DNA from: Levilactobacillus namurensis DSM 19117
GTDB taxonomy: Bacteria > Bacillota > Bacilli > Lactobacillales > Lactobacillaceae
Reading direction: 5' to 3'
Length of the DNA stretch: 64,000 nt
Assembly: GCF_001434785.1 (NCBI RefSeq)
Contig: NZ_AZDT01000063.1
Location: 30,944-94,943, forward strand
Positions 52,446 through 61,124 of the stretch are shown one piece after another. Positions within the stretch are counted from its first letter, which is position 1; each line of letters opens with the position of its first letter. The notes under the pieces were generated by a model. That model did not search any database and was not told where the DNA came from. It saw only the letters and a list, made by a program, of their open reading frames with translations. The position numbers and the translations under genes are program-made.

Positions 52446-53393
52446 CTACTCACCCAAGTACTGACGTAAGAAGTGTTGGACCTTACGCTGGTAGCGTTGA
52501 GGACTGTGACTGTAGGAAGCGGCGTGCTTGGCACCGGGAACCACCATCAGTTCCTTAGGCCCCGCATCGGCCCGGTAGACCTGGTAGACCATCTTAGTCG
52601 GGACGAACGTGTCCGCCCCGCCGTGGATGAACAGCATCGGCCGGTGGTTGCGTTTAACCGCCCGCACCGCATCGGCGTCTTTAAAGGTAAAGCCCGCCTT
52701 CAACTTGGTCACCGCGCTGGTCAGAGGCACCATCGGCCAGTACGGCAAGTGGTACATCTGCTTGGCCTGGTACCCGATCTCCGCGTCCGCCGTGGTGTAG
52801 CCGCAATCTTCAATGTAAGCTTTCACTTGACTCGGCATCTTGAGGCCGCTGGCGATCATGGTCGTCGCGCCCCCCATGGACACCCCGAACAGGGCAATCT
52901 GCGACTGGGGCCCCTGCTTGGCAATCACTTGGTTGATCCACTTCCGGTAGTCTCGGGCTTCAAAGTACCCGTAGCTCATGGCCTTACCGCCACTCTGCCC
53001 CTGGGCCCGGTCATCGGGCACCAGAACGTTGTAGCCTAATTGGTGGAACAGTCCCGCGTAACCGCCCATCTGTTCCTTACTGGATGCGAACCCGTGAACC
53101 AGCACCACGGTCTTCTTGGTGGCCTTGGCGGCGGGCACGTAATCGGCGACCAACTTAAAGTTGGCCCCCGCAGCGGTCTCCGTCCACCGATATTTATGAG
53201 CGGTCTCAAACCAGTGTTTTTGGGTGTACAAGGGGTCGCTGGTCTTTAACGCCGTTGGGCCCCCGATAAAGCTCTTCTTGCCCCGGGCGACGGTCAGATT
53301 ATAAAAGTACAGACTGGCCCCGATCAAGGCGACAATGATGATCACAACTAGGGTTCCCAAGCCCCACAACCACCACTTATGTTGTTTTTTCAA
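52446..53393 (-). CDS. membrane-anchored alpha/beta hydrolase
   Basis: 315 residues. An N-terminal membrane anchor (about 9-30) is followed by an extracellular alpha/beta-hydrolase fold: oxyanion VLVHGFASSKEQ, nucleophile GVSMGGAT, Asp in HGGADTFVP and His in PGAKHAAS. Similar to YqkD/BD-FAE-like lactobacillus hydrolases; the substrate could be a cell-surface ester or peptide. Start TTG with GGAGGG. Confidence 0.85.
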   Translation of the reverse strand: MKKQHKWWLWGLGTLVVIIIVALIGASLYFYNLTVARGKKSFIGGPTALKTSDPLYTQKHWFETAHKYRWTETAAGANFKLVADYVPAAKATKKTVVLVHGFASSKEQMGGYAGLFHQLGYNVLVPDDRAQGQSGGKAMSYGYFEARDYRKWINQVIAKQGPQSQIALFGVSMGGATTMIASGLKMPSQVKAYIEDCGYTTADAEIGYQAKQMYHLPYWPMVPLTSAVTKLKAGFTFKDADAVRAVKRNHRPMLFIHGGADTFVPTKMVYQVYRADAGPKELMVVPGAKHAASYSHSPQRYQRKVQHFLRQYLGE

Positions 53394-53569
53394 TTTCTCT
53401 TTCCCTCCAATAAGCCGTCATTTAGCGGGTGTTTCGCGCTTGCTTAAAAATTGCAACACCCCCCTGACTAATTGCAATGCTCCTAGTATACGAGTTTCTT
53501 TTTTCCAGCGCAATTCCGAGATAATTTGCTATAATGAAGCCAATCTAGACTTAGAAAGGCGGTTTTGCC

Positions 53570-55393
53570 ATGACTTACTCGTTAAACTGGGATTTAGAGA
53601 CCCTCTTCAGTGGCGGGATCCACTCCGCACAGCTCAAAGCGAAATTTTCCCAAATCAAAACGGACACAGCTTCTTTAGGTGATTTGCTCGACCGCTGGGA
53701 CGTCACCACGGACGCACCCGATTACCACCAATTCATCAAAGCCGTGAATCAGCTACAGGCCATTGCGGCCGGAATCGGCCAAGCCGGCATCTTCATCACC
53801 GCAATCGGCTCGGCCGACATTGCCAACCCCGACGTCGCGCCCATGGACGCCCGGTTACAACACCTCAGCACCCAGTTTCAGACCGTCAGCGACAAGCTTG
53901 AAAAGGTCCTGGTCCAAGTTCCAGACGACCACTTCAACGCCATGCTCGCCCGTCCCGAACTGGCCCCGATCGCCTTTAACCTTCGCGAACTGCGTGACCA
54001 CGGGAAGGAACTCTTGGACGACAAGACGGAATCCTTGATCAACCAACTCGACCTCGACGGTAAGTCCGCCTGGAGCGCCCACTACGACTCGCTGGTCGCC
54101 ACGGTCAACGTGCCCTTCCACGACGCCAACGGTCAACCCGTGACCCTCTCGGCGGGCCAAGCGGATAACAACCTGCTGGGCAACGCCGACCCGCAATACC
54201 GGGCCGACCTCTTACCCGCTTGGGAACAGGCCTGGACCGATAAGGAGCAGCTCTTCGCCGACACCTTGAACCATCTAGCTGGCTTCCGGCTGACCCAGTA
54301 CAAGGCGCACGGCATCACCGACTTCTTACAGGAACCGCTCAAGCAAAACCGGCTGAGCGCCCAGACCCTTAAGACAATCTGGAAAGTGGTCGACGATAAC
54401 AAGCAGTTCTTGCTCGACTACCTGGACCGCAAAGCCGCGCTACTGGGTAAGAAGCACGCCGGGTGGCAGGATGTCGAAGCACCATTGACCCTGCCTGGCA
54501 GTACCGAACGCCACTTCACCTTCGACCAAGCCGCCGCTTTCATTATTCAACACTACGGCGAGTTCTCCCCGAAGATGGCCGCCCTGGCTAAGCACGCCTT
54601 CGAGCACCGCTGGATCGAAGCCGAAGACCGCGCGGGTAAGGCGCCTGGTGGTTGGATGGAGAGTGCGCCCGAGACCCACGAAGCCCGCATCTTCATGACC
54701 TTTACCGGGTCCCCCAACGATGTCTCGACGTTGGCTCACGAACTGGGACACGCCTTTCACTCCAGCGTGATGACCGACCTGCCCTTCCTGCGGCAAGACT
54801 ACGCCATGAACGTGGCCGAGACCGCCTCGACCTTTGGGGAACTAATCGTCGCCGACGCCAACGTCAAAGCGGCTAAAACGGACGCCGAAAAGATTTCACT
54901 GCTCAACGCTAAAATGGATAATCCCGTTGCCATGTTCTTAAATATCCGGGCCCGCTTCCTGTTTGAAACGCGCTTCTACCAGTTACGGCAACAAAAGCTG
55001 GTCACGCCAGCCGAGTTGAACGAACTGATGCTCAACGCCCAAAAGGAAGCCTTCGGTCACGACCTGTCGACTTACTCGCCACACCTCTGGGCCAGCAAGT
55101 TACACTTCTACATCGATAACCCGGCCTTCTACAACTTCCCGTACGTCTTCGGCTACCTCTTCAGCCTGGGGATCTACGCCAAGGCGCAACAAAGCGCGAA
55201 CTTCGAAGACGATTACATCGCTCTGTTACGCGACACTGCCAACATGTCCACGGAAGAACTGGCCCAAAAGCACCTGGGTGTCGACCTGACCCAACCGGAC
55301 TTCTGGCTCAACGGTGTGGCCTTGATCAAGCGCGACGTGGCCGAATTCATGCACCTGACCGAACCGTTCGTGAAACCCACGAACCGCCGGTAG
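53570..55393 (+). CDS. pepF: M3-family oligoendopeptidase (PepF-like)
   Basis: 607-residue cytoplasmic zinc metallopeptidase degrading 7-17-residue peptides. The zinc motif HELGHAFHSSVM lies around residue 395, with the third ligand in NVAETASTFGE. The N-terminal helical half and the GGWMESAPETHEARIFMTF segment fit M3B oligoendopeptidases. Extended -10 TGCTATAAT lies just upstream and AAAGGCGG before ATG. Confidence 0.93.
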   Translation: MTYSLNWDLETLFSGGIHSAQLKAKFSQIKTDTASLGDLLDRWDVTTDAPDYHQFIKAVNQLQAIAAGIGQAGIFITAIGSADIANPDVAPMDARLQHLSTQFQTVSDKLEKVLVQVPDDHFNAMLARPELAPIAFNLRELRDHGKELLDDKTESLINQLDLDGKSAWSAHYDSLVATVNVPFHDANGQPVTLSAGQADNNLLGNADPQYRADLLPAWEQAWTDKEQLFADTLNHLAGFRLTQYKAHGITDFLQEPLKQNRLSAQTLKTIWKVVDDNKQFLLDYLDRKAALLGKKHAGWQDVEAPLTLPGSTERHFTFDQAAAFIIQHYGEFSPKMAALAKHAFEHRWIEAEDRAGKAPGGWMESAPETHEARIFMTFTGSPNDVSTLAHELGHAFHSSVMTDLPFLRQDYAMNVAETASTFGELIVADANVKAAKTDAEKISLLNAKMDNPVAMFLNIRARFLFETRFYQLRQQKLVTPAELNELMLNAQKEAFGHDLSTYSPHLWASKLHFYIDNPAFYNFPYVFGYLFSLGIYAKAQQSANFEDDYIALLRDTANMSTEELAQKHLGVDLTQPDFWLNGVALIKRDVAEFMHLTEPFVKPTNRR

Positions 55394-55460
55394 GACCCAA
55401 CGCTTCGTGGTATAATAGGTTTAGACATTCAGTTTAAATCAAGATAAAGCGGGTGAGTAG

Positions 55461-55880
55461 ATGTTTCCGGAACGACTTCGGGCATTACGGCGCGGTCAGC
55501 ACATTACTTTAGAGCAACTGGCAGACGCCTTGAATCAACAGAACACGGTAGGCGACGACCACACCAACACCGCGTCACAGATTGGCAACTGGGAACGGGG
55601 CGTCCGGACGCCTTCCTTCGTCGAAGTACGAAAATTAGCGGAATACTTCGACGTGACCATGGACTACCTGGCGGGGAAGACGGAACGCGACGCCTACGAC
55701 CTGGGTCGCCTGTTCCTCTCCGGCAAGCAACTGAGCTTCAATCGCGACGTTCTCAGTGGTCAGGACCGCTATGAGATCTACCAGTTGATCGATGGTTACC
55801 TGCACGGCAAGGAGCACCGCGGTACCGACACTCAGCCCAACCAACAAGAAGAATTGGATCTGCATTTAGACGACCATTAA
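55461..55880 (+). CDS. XRE-family helix-turn-helix regulator
   Basis: 139 residues with an N-terminal XRE domain (about 3-72, ITLEQLADALNQQ then ASQIGNWERGVRTPSFVEVRKLAEYFDVTMDYLAG). The last 65 residues are acidic and Gln-rich without a known domain. 67 bp downstream of the oligopeptidase gene with its own ribosome site; element A7 follows. Confidence 0.83.
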   Translation: MFPERLRALRRGQHITLEQLADALNQQNTVGDDHTNTASQIGNWERGVRTPSFVEVRKLAEYFDVTMDYLAGKTERDAYDLGRLFLSGKQLSFNRDVLSGQDRYEIYQLIDGYLHGKEHRGTDTQPNQQEELDLHLDDH

Positions 55881-55936
55881 CTTGTGACCAACTGCCTGCG
55901 GGCGGTTGGTTTTCTTTTATCCATGGTGCTGGCCAG

Positions 55937-56091
55937 CGCCTTACCGGCCGACCAGACAGGGCTGGAACGCCGTGGGCACCACTTCGAGCCACAGAGCGGT
56001 CTCGAAGTTGGGCCTTTTCCTAGGCGAGCTGAAAAACACTCACCAAGGAAAATTTCACGGCTGAGCCCTGTCTGGCCGGCCTCACGGCTTA
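55937..56091 (-). repeat. structured intergenic element, subfamily A (copy A7)
   Basis: All four stems present; outer arms GGCCGACCAGACAGGGCT and AGCCCTGTCTGGCCGGCC pair with one wobble. Directly downstream of the XRE gene. 56092-56250 otherwise shows no gene. Confidence 0.85.
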
Positions 56092-56259
56092 CTCATGCTT
56101 CGTCACCACGTTTCCATATTGCCTAATCATACCCACGAGTCCATTAATTCTAAGGCCGGCTCTAGTCCGGTCGTTACGGCATTAAGGCCGTCGTCAGCCA
56201 GGCTCCACGGAGTATGGTAAGCTTAGGGTATTCAAATTTTCGCTAAAAGGATGAGACGA

Positions 56260-57111
56260 TTGAATCCACGTAAACTTAAAAAACTCAAAAAGCAGTTCCG
56301 CCACCAGCCATTGGCCGAACAGAAGACGGCCTATATCGACCGCATGACCGCTTACTACCACGAATTTAACGACTATCCCGCCATTAAACTGTTGATTAGT
56401 AACGTTCTGTTGGCCGATAAGATGTTAGCTGCCGGGGACCTCCCCCAGCAGCTACCCCTACTGCAGTTGCCCGACGATAGTGAGGACCTGATCTACCAGA
56501 ACCTCAACCAGAAGTTCCCTCAAGGCGATCCGGTCGGCGACAAGCTCTGGGACAAGCTCACCGGGGCCCTGCCGCACCTGGACCACGACCTGCGGTACTT
56601 CCGCGACTACCTCGAAGAACACTACGGCATGTGGGCCTATACGCCCCGCCCGTTTATCAGCGATCTGGCCGACTTTGTCGGTGACCGAGCCGTGCTGGAA
56701 GTCATGGCCGGTAACGGCTACATCTCTAAGGGCTTGCGTGACGCCCACAAGACCGTCTACGCCACGGATAGTCAGGCCTGGACCGCGGAGAACGAGACCG
56801 GCCGGCATCCCCTGACCACCATCGAACCCCTGAGCGCCCGCGACGCTTTCGCCAAATACGGCGAGCAGGTCGGCGTGGTCGTGATGTCTTGGTCCCCAGA
56901 CGGTTTACCGCTGGACTGGGAACTTCTCCAAGCCATCCGCCAGTCTTCCGCCCAGGTCGACTTCGTGGTCTTGGGCGAACCCCACGGCGCGACTGGCTCC
57001 ACTGAATTCTGGGACAACGCCGAGTTCGTGGAAAACGCCGCTACCCGGAAGCTGAACCGCCACTACACCAATATTGATCTCATCAAGGACCACGTTTACC
57101 TGGTCCGCTAA
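56260..57111 (+). CDS. SAM-dependent methyltransferase-like protein
   Basis: 283 residues. A basic N-terminus (NPRKLKKLKKQFRHQ) and a helical region lead to a Rossmann-like motif VLEVMAGNGYISKGLRDA (around 150) with later strands VGVVVMSWSPDG and VDFVVLGEPHGATGS, the class I methyltransferase layout. Substrate unknown. I prefer TTG at 56260, 8 nt after AAGGA; the ATG at 56251 abuts that site. Confidence 0.75.
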   Translation: MNPRKLKKLKKQFRHQPLAEQKTAYIDRMTAYYHEFNDYPAIKLLISNVLLADKMLAAGDLPQQLPLLQLPDDSEDLIYQNLNQKFPQGDPVGDKLWDKLTGALPHLDHDLRYFRDYLEEHYGMWAYTPRPFISDLADFVGDRAVLEVMAGNGYISKGLRDAHKTVYATDSQAWTAENETGRHPLTTIEPLSARDAFAKYGEQVGVVVMSWSPDGLPLDWELLQAIRQSSAQVDFVVLGEPHGATGSTEFWDNAEFVENAATRKLNRHYTNIDLIKDHVYLVR

Positions 57112-57121
57112 CCCCAACTAA

Positions 57122-57164
57122 AACTGGGTCCAGCAAGTCACCTATGCTGGACCCAGTTTTTTTA
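57122..57164 (+). terminator. terminator of the methyltransferase-like gene
   Basis: AACTGGGTCCAGC and GCTGGACCCAGTT followed by TTTTT. Confidence 0.9.
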
Positions 57165-57178
57165 ACGTCGGTTCCATT

Positions 57179-57330
57179 CGCCTACCGGCCGGCCAGACAG
57201 GGCTGGAACGCCGTGGGCACCACTTCGAGCCACAGAGCGGTCTCGAAGCTGGGCCTTTTCCTAGGCGAGCTGAAAGACGCTCACCAAGGAAAATTTCACG
57301 GCTGAGCCCTGTCTGGCCGACCTCTCGGCT
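57179..57330 (-). repeat. structured intergenic element, subfamily A (copy A8)
   Basis: Outer arms GGCCAGACAGGGCT and AGCCCTGTCTGGCC; nearly identical to A5 at 41160, including the downstream linker. Confidence 0.85.
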
Positions 57331-57384
57331 GACACTAGCCGTTGAATTGGACCTCGCGTGCCAAAAACATGACCACCACCGTTA

Positions 57385-57540
57385 GGACCCAACAGCCGAT
57401 AGGGCCCAGCCGGTGAAATTAGCGTTAGGCCAGCGGGTTTCTGGCCTTAGGCTAAGGCCGAGCTTTGAGATTCGCGGGTTTGGCGAAGCTCAAAGTCGTG
57501 CCCACTGGCGTCACGGCCCTGCCAATCGGCTGCTGGGGCC
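57385..57540 (+). repeat. structured intergenic element, subfamily B (copy B5)
   Basis: Interior nearly identical to B3 and B4; outer arms around CAGCCGAT / ATCGGCTG. Second half of a duplicated A+B block. Confidence 0.85.
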
Positions 57541-57640
57541 GTCTGAATCCGTGGTTATTAACCGCTGGCCGATAAGGCGAATACCCCACAAAAGCTAGGA
57601 ATAAACTCCCCCCTCTGCGGATGTTTTCCAGTAACCGAAA

Positions 57641-57844
57641 TTAGCCCATCATCTGGATGTTGGCCCCAAACAGAAAGCACCCGGTCACGCCAATCACAAA
57701 CAGACTCAAGACCACCACAAAGATGGTCCGCATGGTCGCCACGCCCGGAGCCGCCGTATTGGTGCCAGCCGTACTGCCACCGGTCAGAATCGCCACCGCA
57801 ACTAATAAGACGAACACAATGAACGGTAATCCCCGCATTAACAT
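57641..57844 (-). CDS. small two-helix membrane protein
   Basis: 67 residues with hydrophobic segments at about 6-22 and 40-60 (IFVVVLSLFVIGVTGCFLFG), joined by a Gly/Thr/Ala loop. AAGGGAG is 8 nt before ATG. No family recognised. Confidence 0.65.
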   Translation of the reverse strand: MLMRGLPFIVFVLLVAVAILTGGSTAGTNTAAPGVATMRTIFVVVLSLFVIGVTGCFLFGANIQMMG

Positions 57845-57994
57845 GTCATCAGCTCCCTTACTCGCTTAACTGCCTCCAGTATAGAAGCCGTCAGCCGCAA
57901 GAGTTTCGCTGAAGAACGTTTAGAGTCCCCAAATCATTAATCTTATCTTTTGCTTTACCCTTTGGTAACTTAAGCCCTATGTACGTCCCTAAGA

Positions 57995-58156
57995 TCAGTG
58001 GGGGCCCGGCTTAACCGCCAACCACAAGAAGAAGCCCACCAACGCTAACAACCCAACGTTCCATAACGACATCCCCAGCAGCAATTCCCAGCCAATCACC
58101 ATCACAAGTGAGATGCCGACGGGGTTTCGTTGATACCAGTGCAACCACTTAATCAT
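57995..58156 (-). CDS. small membrane protein
   Basis: 53 residues starting MIKWLHWYQRNPVG with two hydrophobic segments (about 14-31 and 34-49). AAGGCGG is 5 nt before ATG; the frame extends to 58225 without a better start. Function unknown. Confidence 0.6.
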   Translation of the reverse strand: MIKWLHWYQRNPVGISLVMVIGWELLLGMSLWNVGLLALVGFFLWLAVKPGPH

Positions 58157-58370
58157 ATGACCGCCTTCTCTTGAAGTTCCTCCCTGATGGGACCATTCGC
58201 CACGTTCTAGATAAACCGTTTTCATACTGGTCTACCTATCTTTTTCAACATTCATTCAAGCTTTAAACACTCCTACCAAGGGAATTCATTATAAGCCAAC
58301 GGTTATTTCCGATACGATTGGTCTACCGATTGCCAATGGGTTGGGTCACCGACCTAACAAACTTTAAGTG

Positions 58371-58584
58371 CCAAAAAAAAGGACCTGAGAAGTTACCTTC
58401 TCAGGTCCTTTCGGTGGCCGTTAAGTCGAAACCTAACAGGATTTATTTTGGAATCCACATTCCCGCAAAATCAAGTACGTCACAAATCCGGTGACATCTG
58501 TACCCCACCATCAAAAATTCACCTAGCCGCTTGCGCAGAAGTTATTGGCGAACCAATAACCCGTGATTTCTCGACTCATCGCAT
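58371..58584 (-). ncRNA. candidate structured small RNA, possibly with a 22-codon ORF
   Basis: An independent unit of about 210 nt: promoter at 58591-58619, strong terminator AGGACCTGAGAAG/CTTCTCAGGTCCT with eight Ts (58372-58409). Internal hairpins include GTTATTGG-TTCG-CCAATAAC, GTAC/GTCAC...GTGAC/GTAC and GTTAGG/CTTAAC. A short frame MVGYRCHRICDVLDFAGMWI plus PK has AGGTGA 8 nt upstream of its ATG. It matches no RNA family I can name. Confidence 0.55.
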
Positions 58585-58590
58585 AGAAAC

Positions 58591-58619
58591 ATCATAGCAT
58601 CTCTAGCGTTGACATGCAA
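58591..58619 (-). promoter_or_regulatory. promoter of the 58.4-58.6 kb small RNA
   Basis: Minus-strand TTGCAT (58614-58619) and TATGAT (58591-58596), spacing 17, with TGC before the -10. It starts 8 bp after the stop codon of the upstream gene. Confidence 0.65.
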
Positions 58620-58626
58620 GCAGTTC

Positions 58627-59271
58627 TTACTTCTTAGGCGTTGTCTTCTTAGTCGTGGTGGTCTTTTTCGCCGGCGCTTTGCGCGTGGTCCGCTTCTTAG
58701 CCGGCGCTTTTTTTGCCGGGGTCTTCTTGGCAGCGGTCTTCTTAGTTGTCGCCTTCTTGGTGGCAGCTTTCTTAGCCGGCTGCTTAGCCGTTGTTGCCAG
58801 TTGGTCCGTCTGGGCCGCGTTTTCGGACGCCGTCTTCAACTTATCGATCTGGAGCAACACCCAGTCGTGGAGACTTTGGTCCGCCGTGGCGGCCTGTTCC
58901 AGGTAGGTGGTCGCCGGGGCCAGGGCGTCGATCCGTAAACCGGAGACGTTGATGGCGTCCGTCTCGATCACCGCGTAGATGTTAATCGGCGCCGTTTGGC
59001 TCACGTCCATGATTTTGCCGATGGTCTTACTATCCTGCATCGGCAAGTTGATCACGCTCATCTCTAGACGCACGGACACTTCCGCGTCGCTTAAGGTCAA
59101 CGTGGCTTGGGCCAGTTGGTCCGCCGTGATCTGTTCGCGCATGAAAGCGGCCAGTGGTGCCAAGACCGCATCCGGGTCGGCATAAAAGTCGGCTTGTTTA
59201 GCGGTCGCGTTGAAGTGGTGCACCTCATCGTTTTCGACGGCGTCCATAAACCCTTGAATCTGTCGTTCCAT
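58627..59271 (-). CDS. protein with a histone H1-like lysine/alanine/proline tail
   Basis: 214 residues. The N-terminal 150 form an acidic, unrecognised domain (MERQIQGFMDAVENDEVHHF ... LHDWVLLQIDKLKTA). The C-terminal 60 are low-complexity KKAATKK, PAKKAPAKK and TTTKKTT repeats like eukaryotic histone H1 tails and some bacterial nucleoid proteins. The tail probably binds nucleic acid or other polyanions. It follows a four-helix membrane protein by 15 bp, so the two form an operon. ATG at 59271 is 8 nt after AAGGG. Confidence 0.7.
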   Translation of the reverse strand: MERQIQGFMDAVENDEVHHFNATAKQADFYADPDAVLAPLAAFMREQITADQLAQATLTLSDAEVSVRLEMSVINLPMQDSKTIGKIMDVSQTAPINIYAVIETDAINVSGLRIDALAPATTYLEQAATADQSLHDWVLLQIDKLKTASENAAQTDQLATTAKQPAKKAATKKATTKKTAAKKTPAKKAPAKKRTTRKAPAKKTTTTKKTTPKK

Positions 59272-59286
59272 CAAATCATCCCTTCT

Positions 59287-59697
59287 TTATTTTCCGAACC
59301 GACGACGGTCCCGTTCTTTCTGTTCCGCTAACCGCAACCGCAGCGCCAGAACCAACCAGTACCCGTTGGCCACCAGCATCCCCACGCCAAAGGCCGACAT
59401 CAGCGTCCGAATCAAGAGGCTGGCGTCACTGTGGAACAGCATGTTCAAGATCACGCCGACCAACCCCAGCGAGTAGATCACGATGACCAGGCCCATCACG
59501 TAAAAGGAAGGTTTCCAGTCTAGGGCCGCTAGAACAATCGGAATGGCGTAGAGGATTACCGCAATCAGGGTCGAACGTCCCAGATCATGCGCCACGGGTT
59601 CGGTACTTTGAATGAAGGACTGGTGCATCAAAACGTTGATCACCAAAAAACCGATCAAGGAAACAACAGCCCACGAAATGACATTACGATCTCTCAT
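59287..59697 (-). CDS. four-helix membrane protein
   Basis: 136 residues with hydrophobic segments at about 8-24, 42-60, 64-88 and 94-118, and a basic, Arg-rich cytoplasmic end (KERDRRRFGK). No family recognised. First gene of a two-gene operon with the lysine-tail protein. Confidence 0.7.
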   Translation of the reverse strand: MRDRNVISWAVVSLIGFLVINVLMHQSFIQSTEPVAHDLGRSTLIAVILYAIPIVLAALDWKPSFYVMGLVIVIYSLGLVGVILNMLFHSDASLLIRTLMSAFGVGMLVANGYWLVLALRLRLAEQKERDRRRFGK

Positions 59698-59720
59698 TTT
59701 AACTAAAACTCCTCATTATC

Positions 59721-59750
59721 TAAAAAGGCGTGGTCAACCGACCACGTCCT
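59721..59750 (-). terminator. terminator of the lipoate ligase gene
   Basis: Minus-strand GGACGTGGTC and GACCACGCC followed by TTTTT. Confidence 0.85.
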
Positions 59751-59811
59751 CAAGTCAATTTCCATTCTTATTCTAACGTATTCCCCGGTGAAAATCAGTA
59801 GGAAACCAAAA

Positions 59812-60825
59812 CTAGTCGACCAGCAAATCTAAGACGTCACTGGTTGGAATCCCGTTGAAGTATTGTTGCGTGTCCACACTGTTCAGGACCGCCCCAACGT
59901 GTTCCCGGTCGTACCGCACGCCCGTCAGCTTATCCGCTAACGCCGTAACGTCGCTCGGGCCGAAGAAGTCACCGTAGAACTTGATGTTCTTGATCTTCCC
60001 ACCGTCGATCTGGAGCCGAGCGTCAATGGTCCCGTAGTCGAAGTGTTGCCGCTTCTTGACCGTGAACTCTGGGGAGTTGCCGTAGACCCAGTCCCAGTTG
60101 CTGTAGTATTCATTGTAGATCTTATCAATGGCGGCCTTTTCGTCGTCACTGATGGTGACCTGCTTGTCCATGATGTCATCCAGGTTATCCACGTGGAAGA
60201 GTTCCTTTAACAGGGTGTCACGGAATTCGGGCACCGTTAAGTTTTGGTATTCTGGTGCCAAGTACGGCTTCAAGTTCGTGACCCGGGAGCGTACGGACTT
60301 GATACCCTTGGACTTAATCTTATCGGCTGGCACGTTCAGGGCGTCCGCGATGACGTTTTGGTCCACGTCCAGCATCAAGGTCCCGTGGGAGAAGGTCTTC
60401 CCGCTGTGAGAGTACATGGCGTTCCCGGAGAACTTCTTGCCGTCGACTAAGATGTCGTTTCGGCCAGAGACTTCGGCGTCCTTAGCCCCCATGGCGTGCA
60501 ATGCATCCACGATAGGTTGAACGAAGGACTTGAAGTCCCCGAACTCTTCGCTGTCACTGTCGACTACGAAGCTAAAGCATAGGTTGCCCAGGTCTTGGTA
60601 GACCGCGCCCCCACCGGACAGGCGCCGGGTGACCGTGATGTTATGTTCTTCCACGTACTTCTGGTTGATTTCTTCCAATGTATTTTGGTTCCGGCCGACG
60701 ATGATGCATGGGCCTTCGTAATAGAAGAGCACCAGCGGTTCGTCGAACTGCTTATTATTCATTAAGTATTGTTCGGTCGCAAGATTGTGCCGAATATCGT
60801 GTGATTTCATAGCATACCAATACAT
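59812..60825 (-). CDS. lplA: lipoate-protein ligase
   Basis: 337-residue enzyme activating lipoate with ATP and attaching it to E2/GcvH lipoyl domains. The RRLSGGGAVYQDLGNLCFSF signature is at about 69-88, with GRNDILVDGKKFSGNAMY and SHGTLMLDVD following. The C-terminal accessory domain (from about 255) is present. ATG at 60825 has AAAGGGG 9 nt upstream; an in-frame TTG at 60843 is less likely. Confidence 0.93.
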   Translation of the reverse strand: MYWYAMKSHDIRHNLATEQYLMNNKQFDEPLVLFYYEGPCIIVGRNQNTLEEINQKYVEEHNITVTRRLSGGGAVYQDLGNLCFSFVVDSDSEEFGDFKSFVQPIVDALHAMGAKDAEVSGRNDILVDGKKFSGNAMYSHSGKTFSHGTLMLDVDQNVIADALNVPADKIKSKGIKSVRSRVTNLKPYLAPEYQNLTVPEFRDTLLKELFHVDNLDDIMDKQVTISDDEKAAIDKIYNEYYSNWDWVYGNSPEFTVKKRQHFDYGTIDARLQIDGGKIKNIKFYGDFFGPSDVTALADKLTGVRYDREHVGAVLNSVDTQQYFNGIPTSDVLDLLVD

Positions 60826-61050
60826 CCCAAAAACCCCTTTCAAAATTAACCAAACCTACCAGTACCGGGGGTAACCTGCCCCCTAACCGGCTACTTAAAA
60901 TGATAGCACGCATTGGAAGCGATTACAATCAAGCTTCCAAATTCTCCGTCCGAATTTGCAAAGTCAGCATTATCTTTCTTGTGGTGGCGGTTTACCGAGC
61001 CAGTCAGCGGCTCAGGTCCGCTCAGAGTCGCGTGGTTAGGCGACCGTAAC

Positions 61051-61090
61051 CAAAAAACACCTTCCCTTAATTAAAAGGAAGATGTTTTAG
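61051..61090 (-). terminator. terminator of the Rrf2 gene
   Basis: Minus-strand AAACATCTTCC and GGAAGGTGTTT followed by TTT. 60850-61050 shows no gene. Confidence 0.8.
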
Positions 61091-61124
61091 ATTGCGGTGC
61101 TCACAATCCCCGCTAAATAACGAC

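Noticed and set aside
57179-57540. CRISPR array
   Set aside because: The repeats are few, 150 bp long, internally palindromic and not separated by uniform spacers; no cas genes in the window.
58561-58600. 3' UTR of the lysine-tail gene as the sole explanation for the transcript at 58.4-58.6 kb
   Set aside because: A complete promoter with 17-bp spacing lies just after the stop codon, so an independent unit is more likely, though readthrough can also occur.
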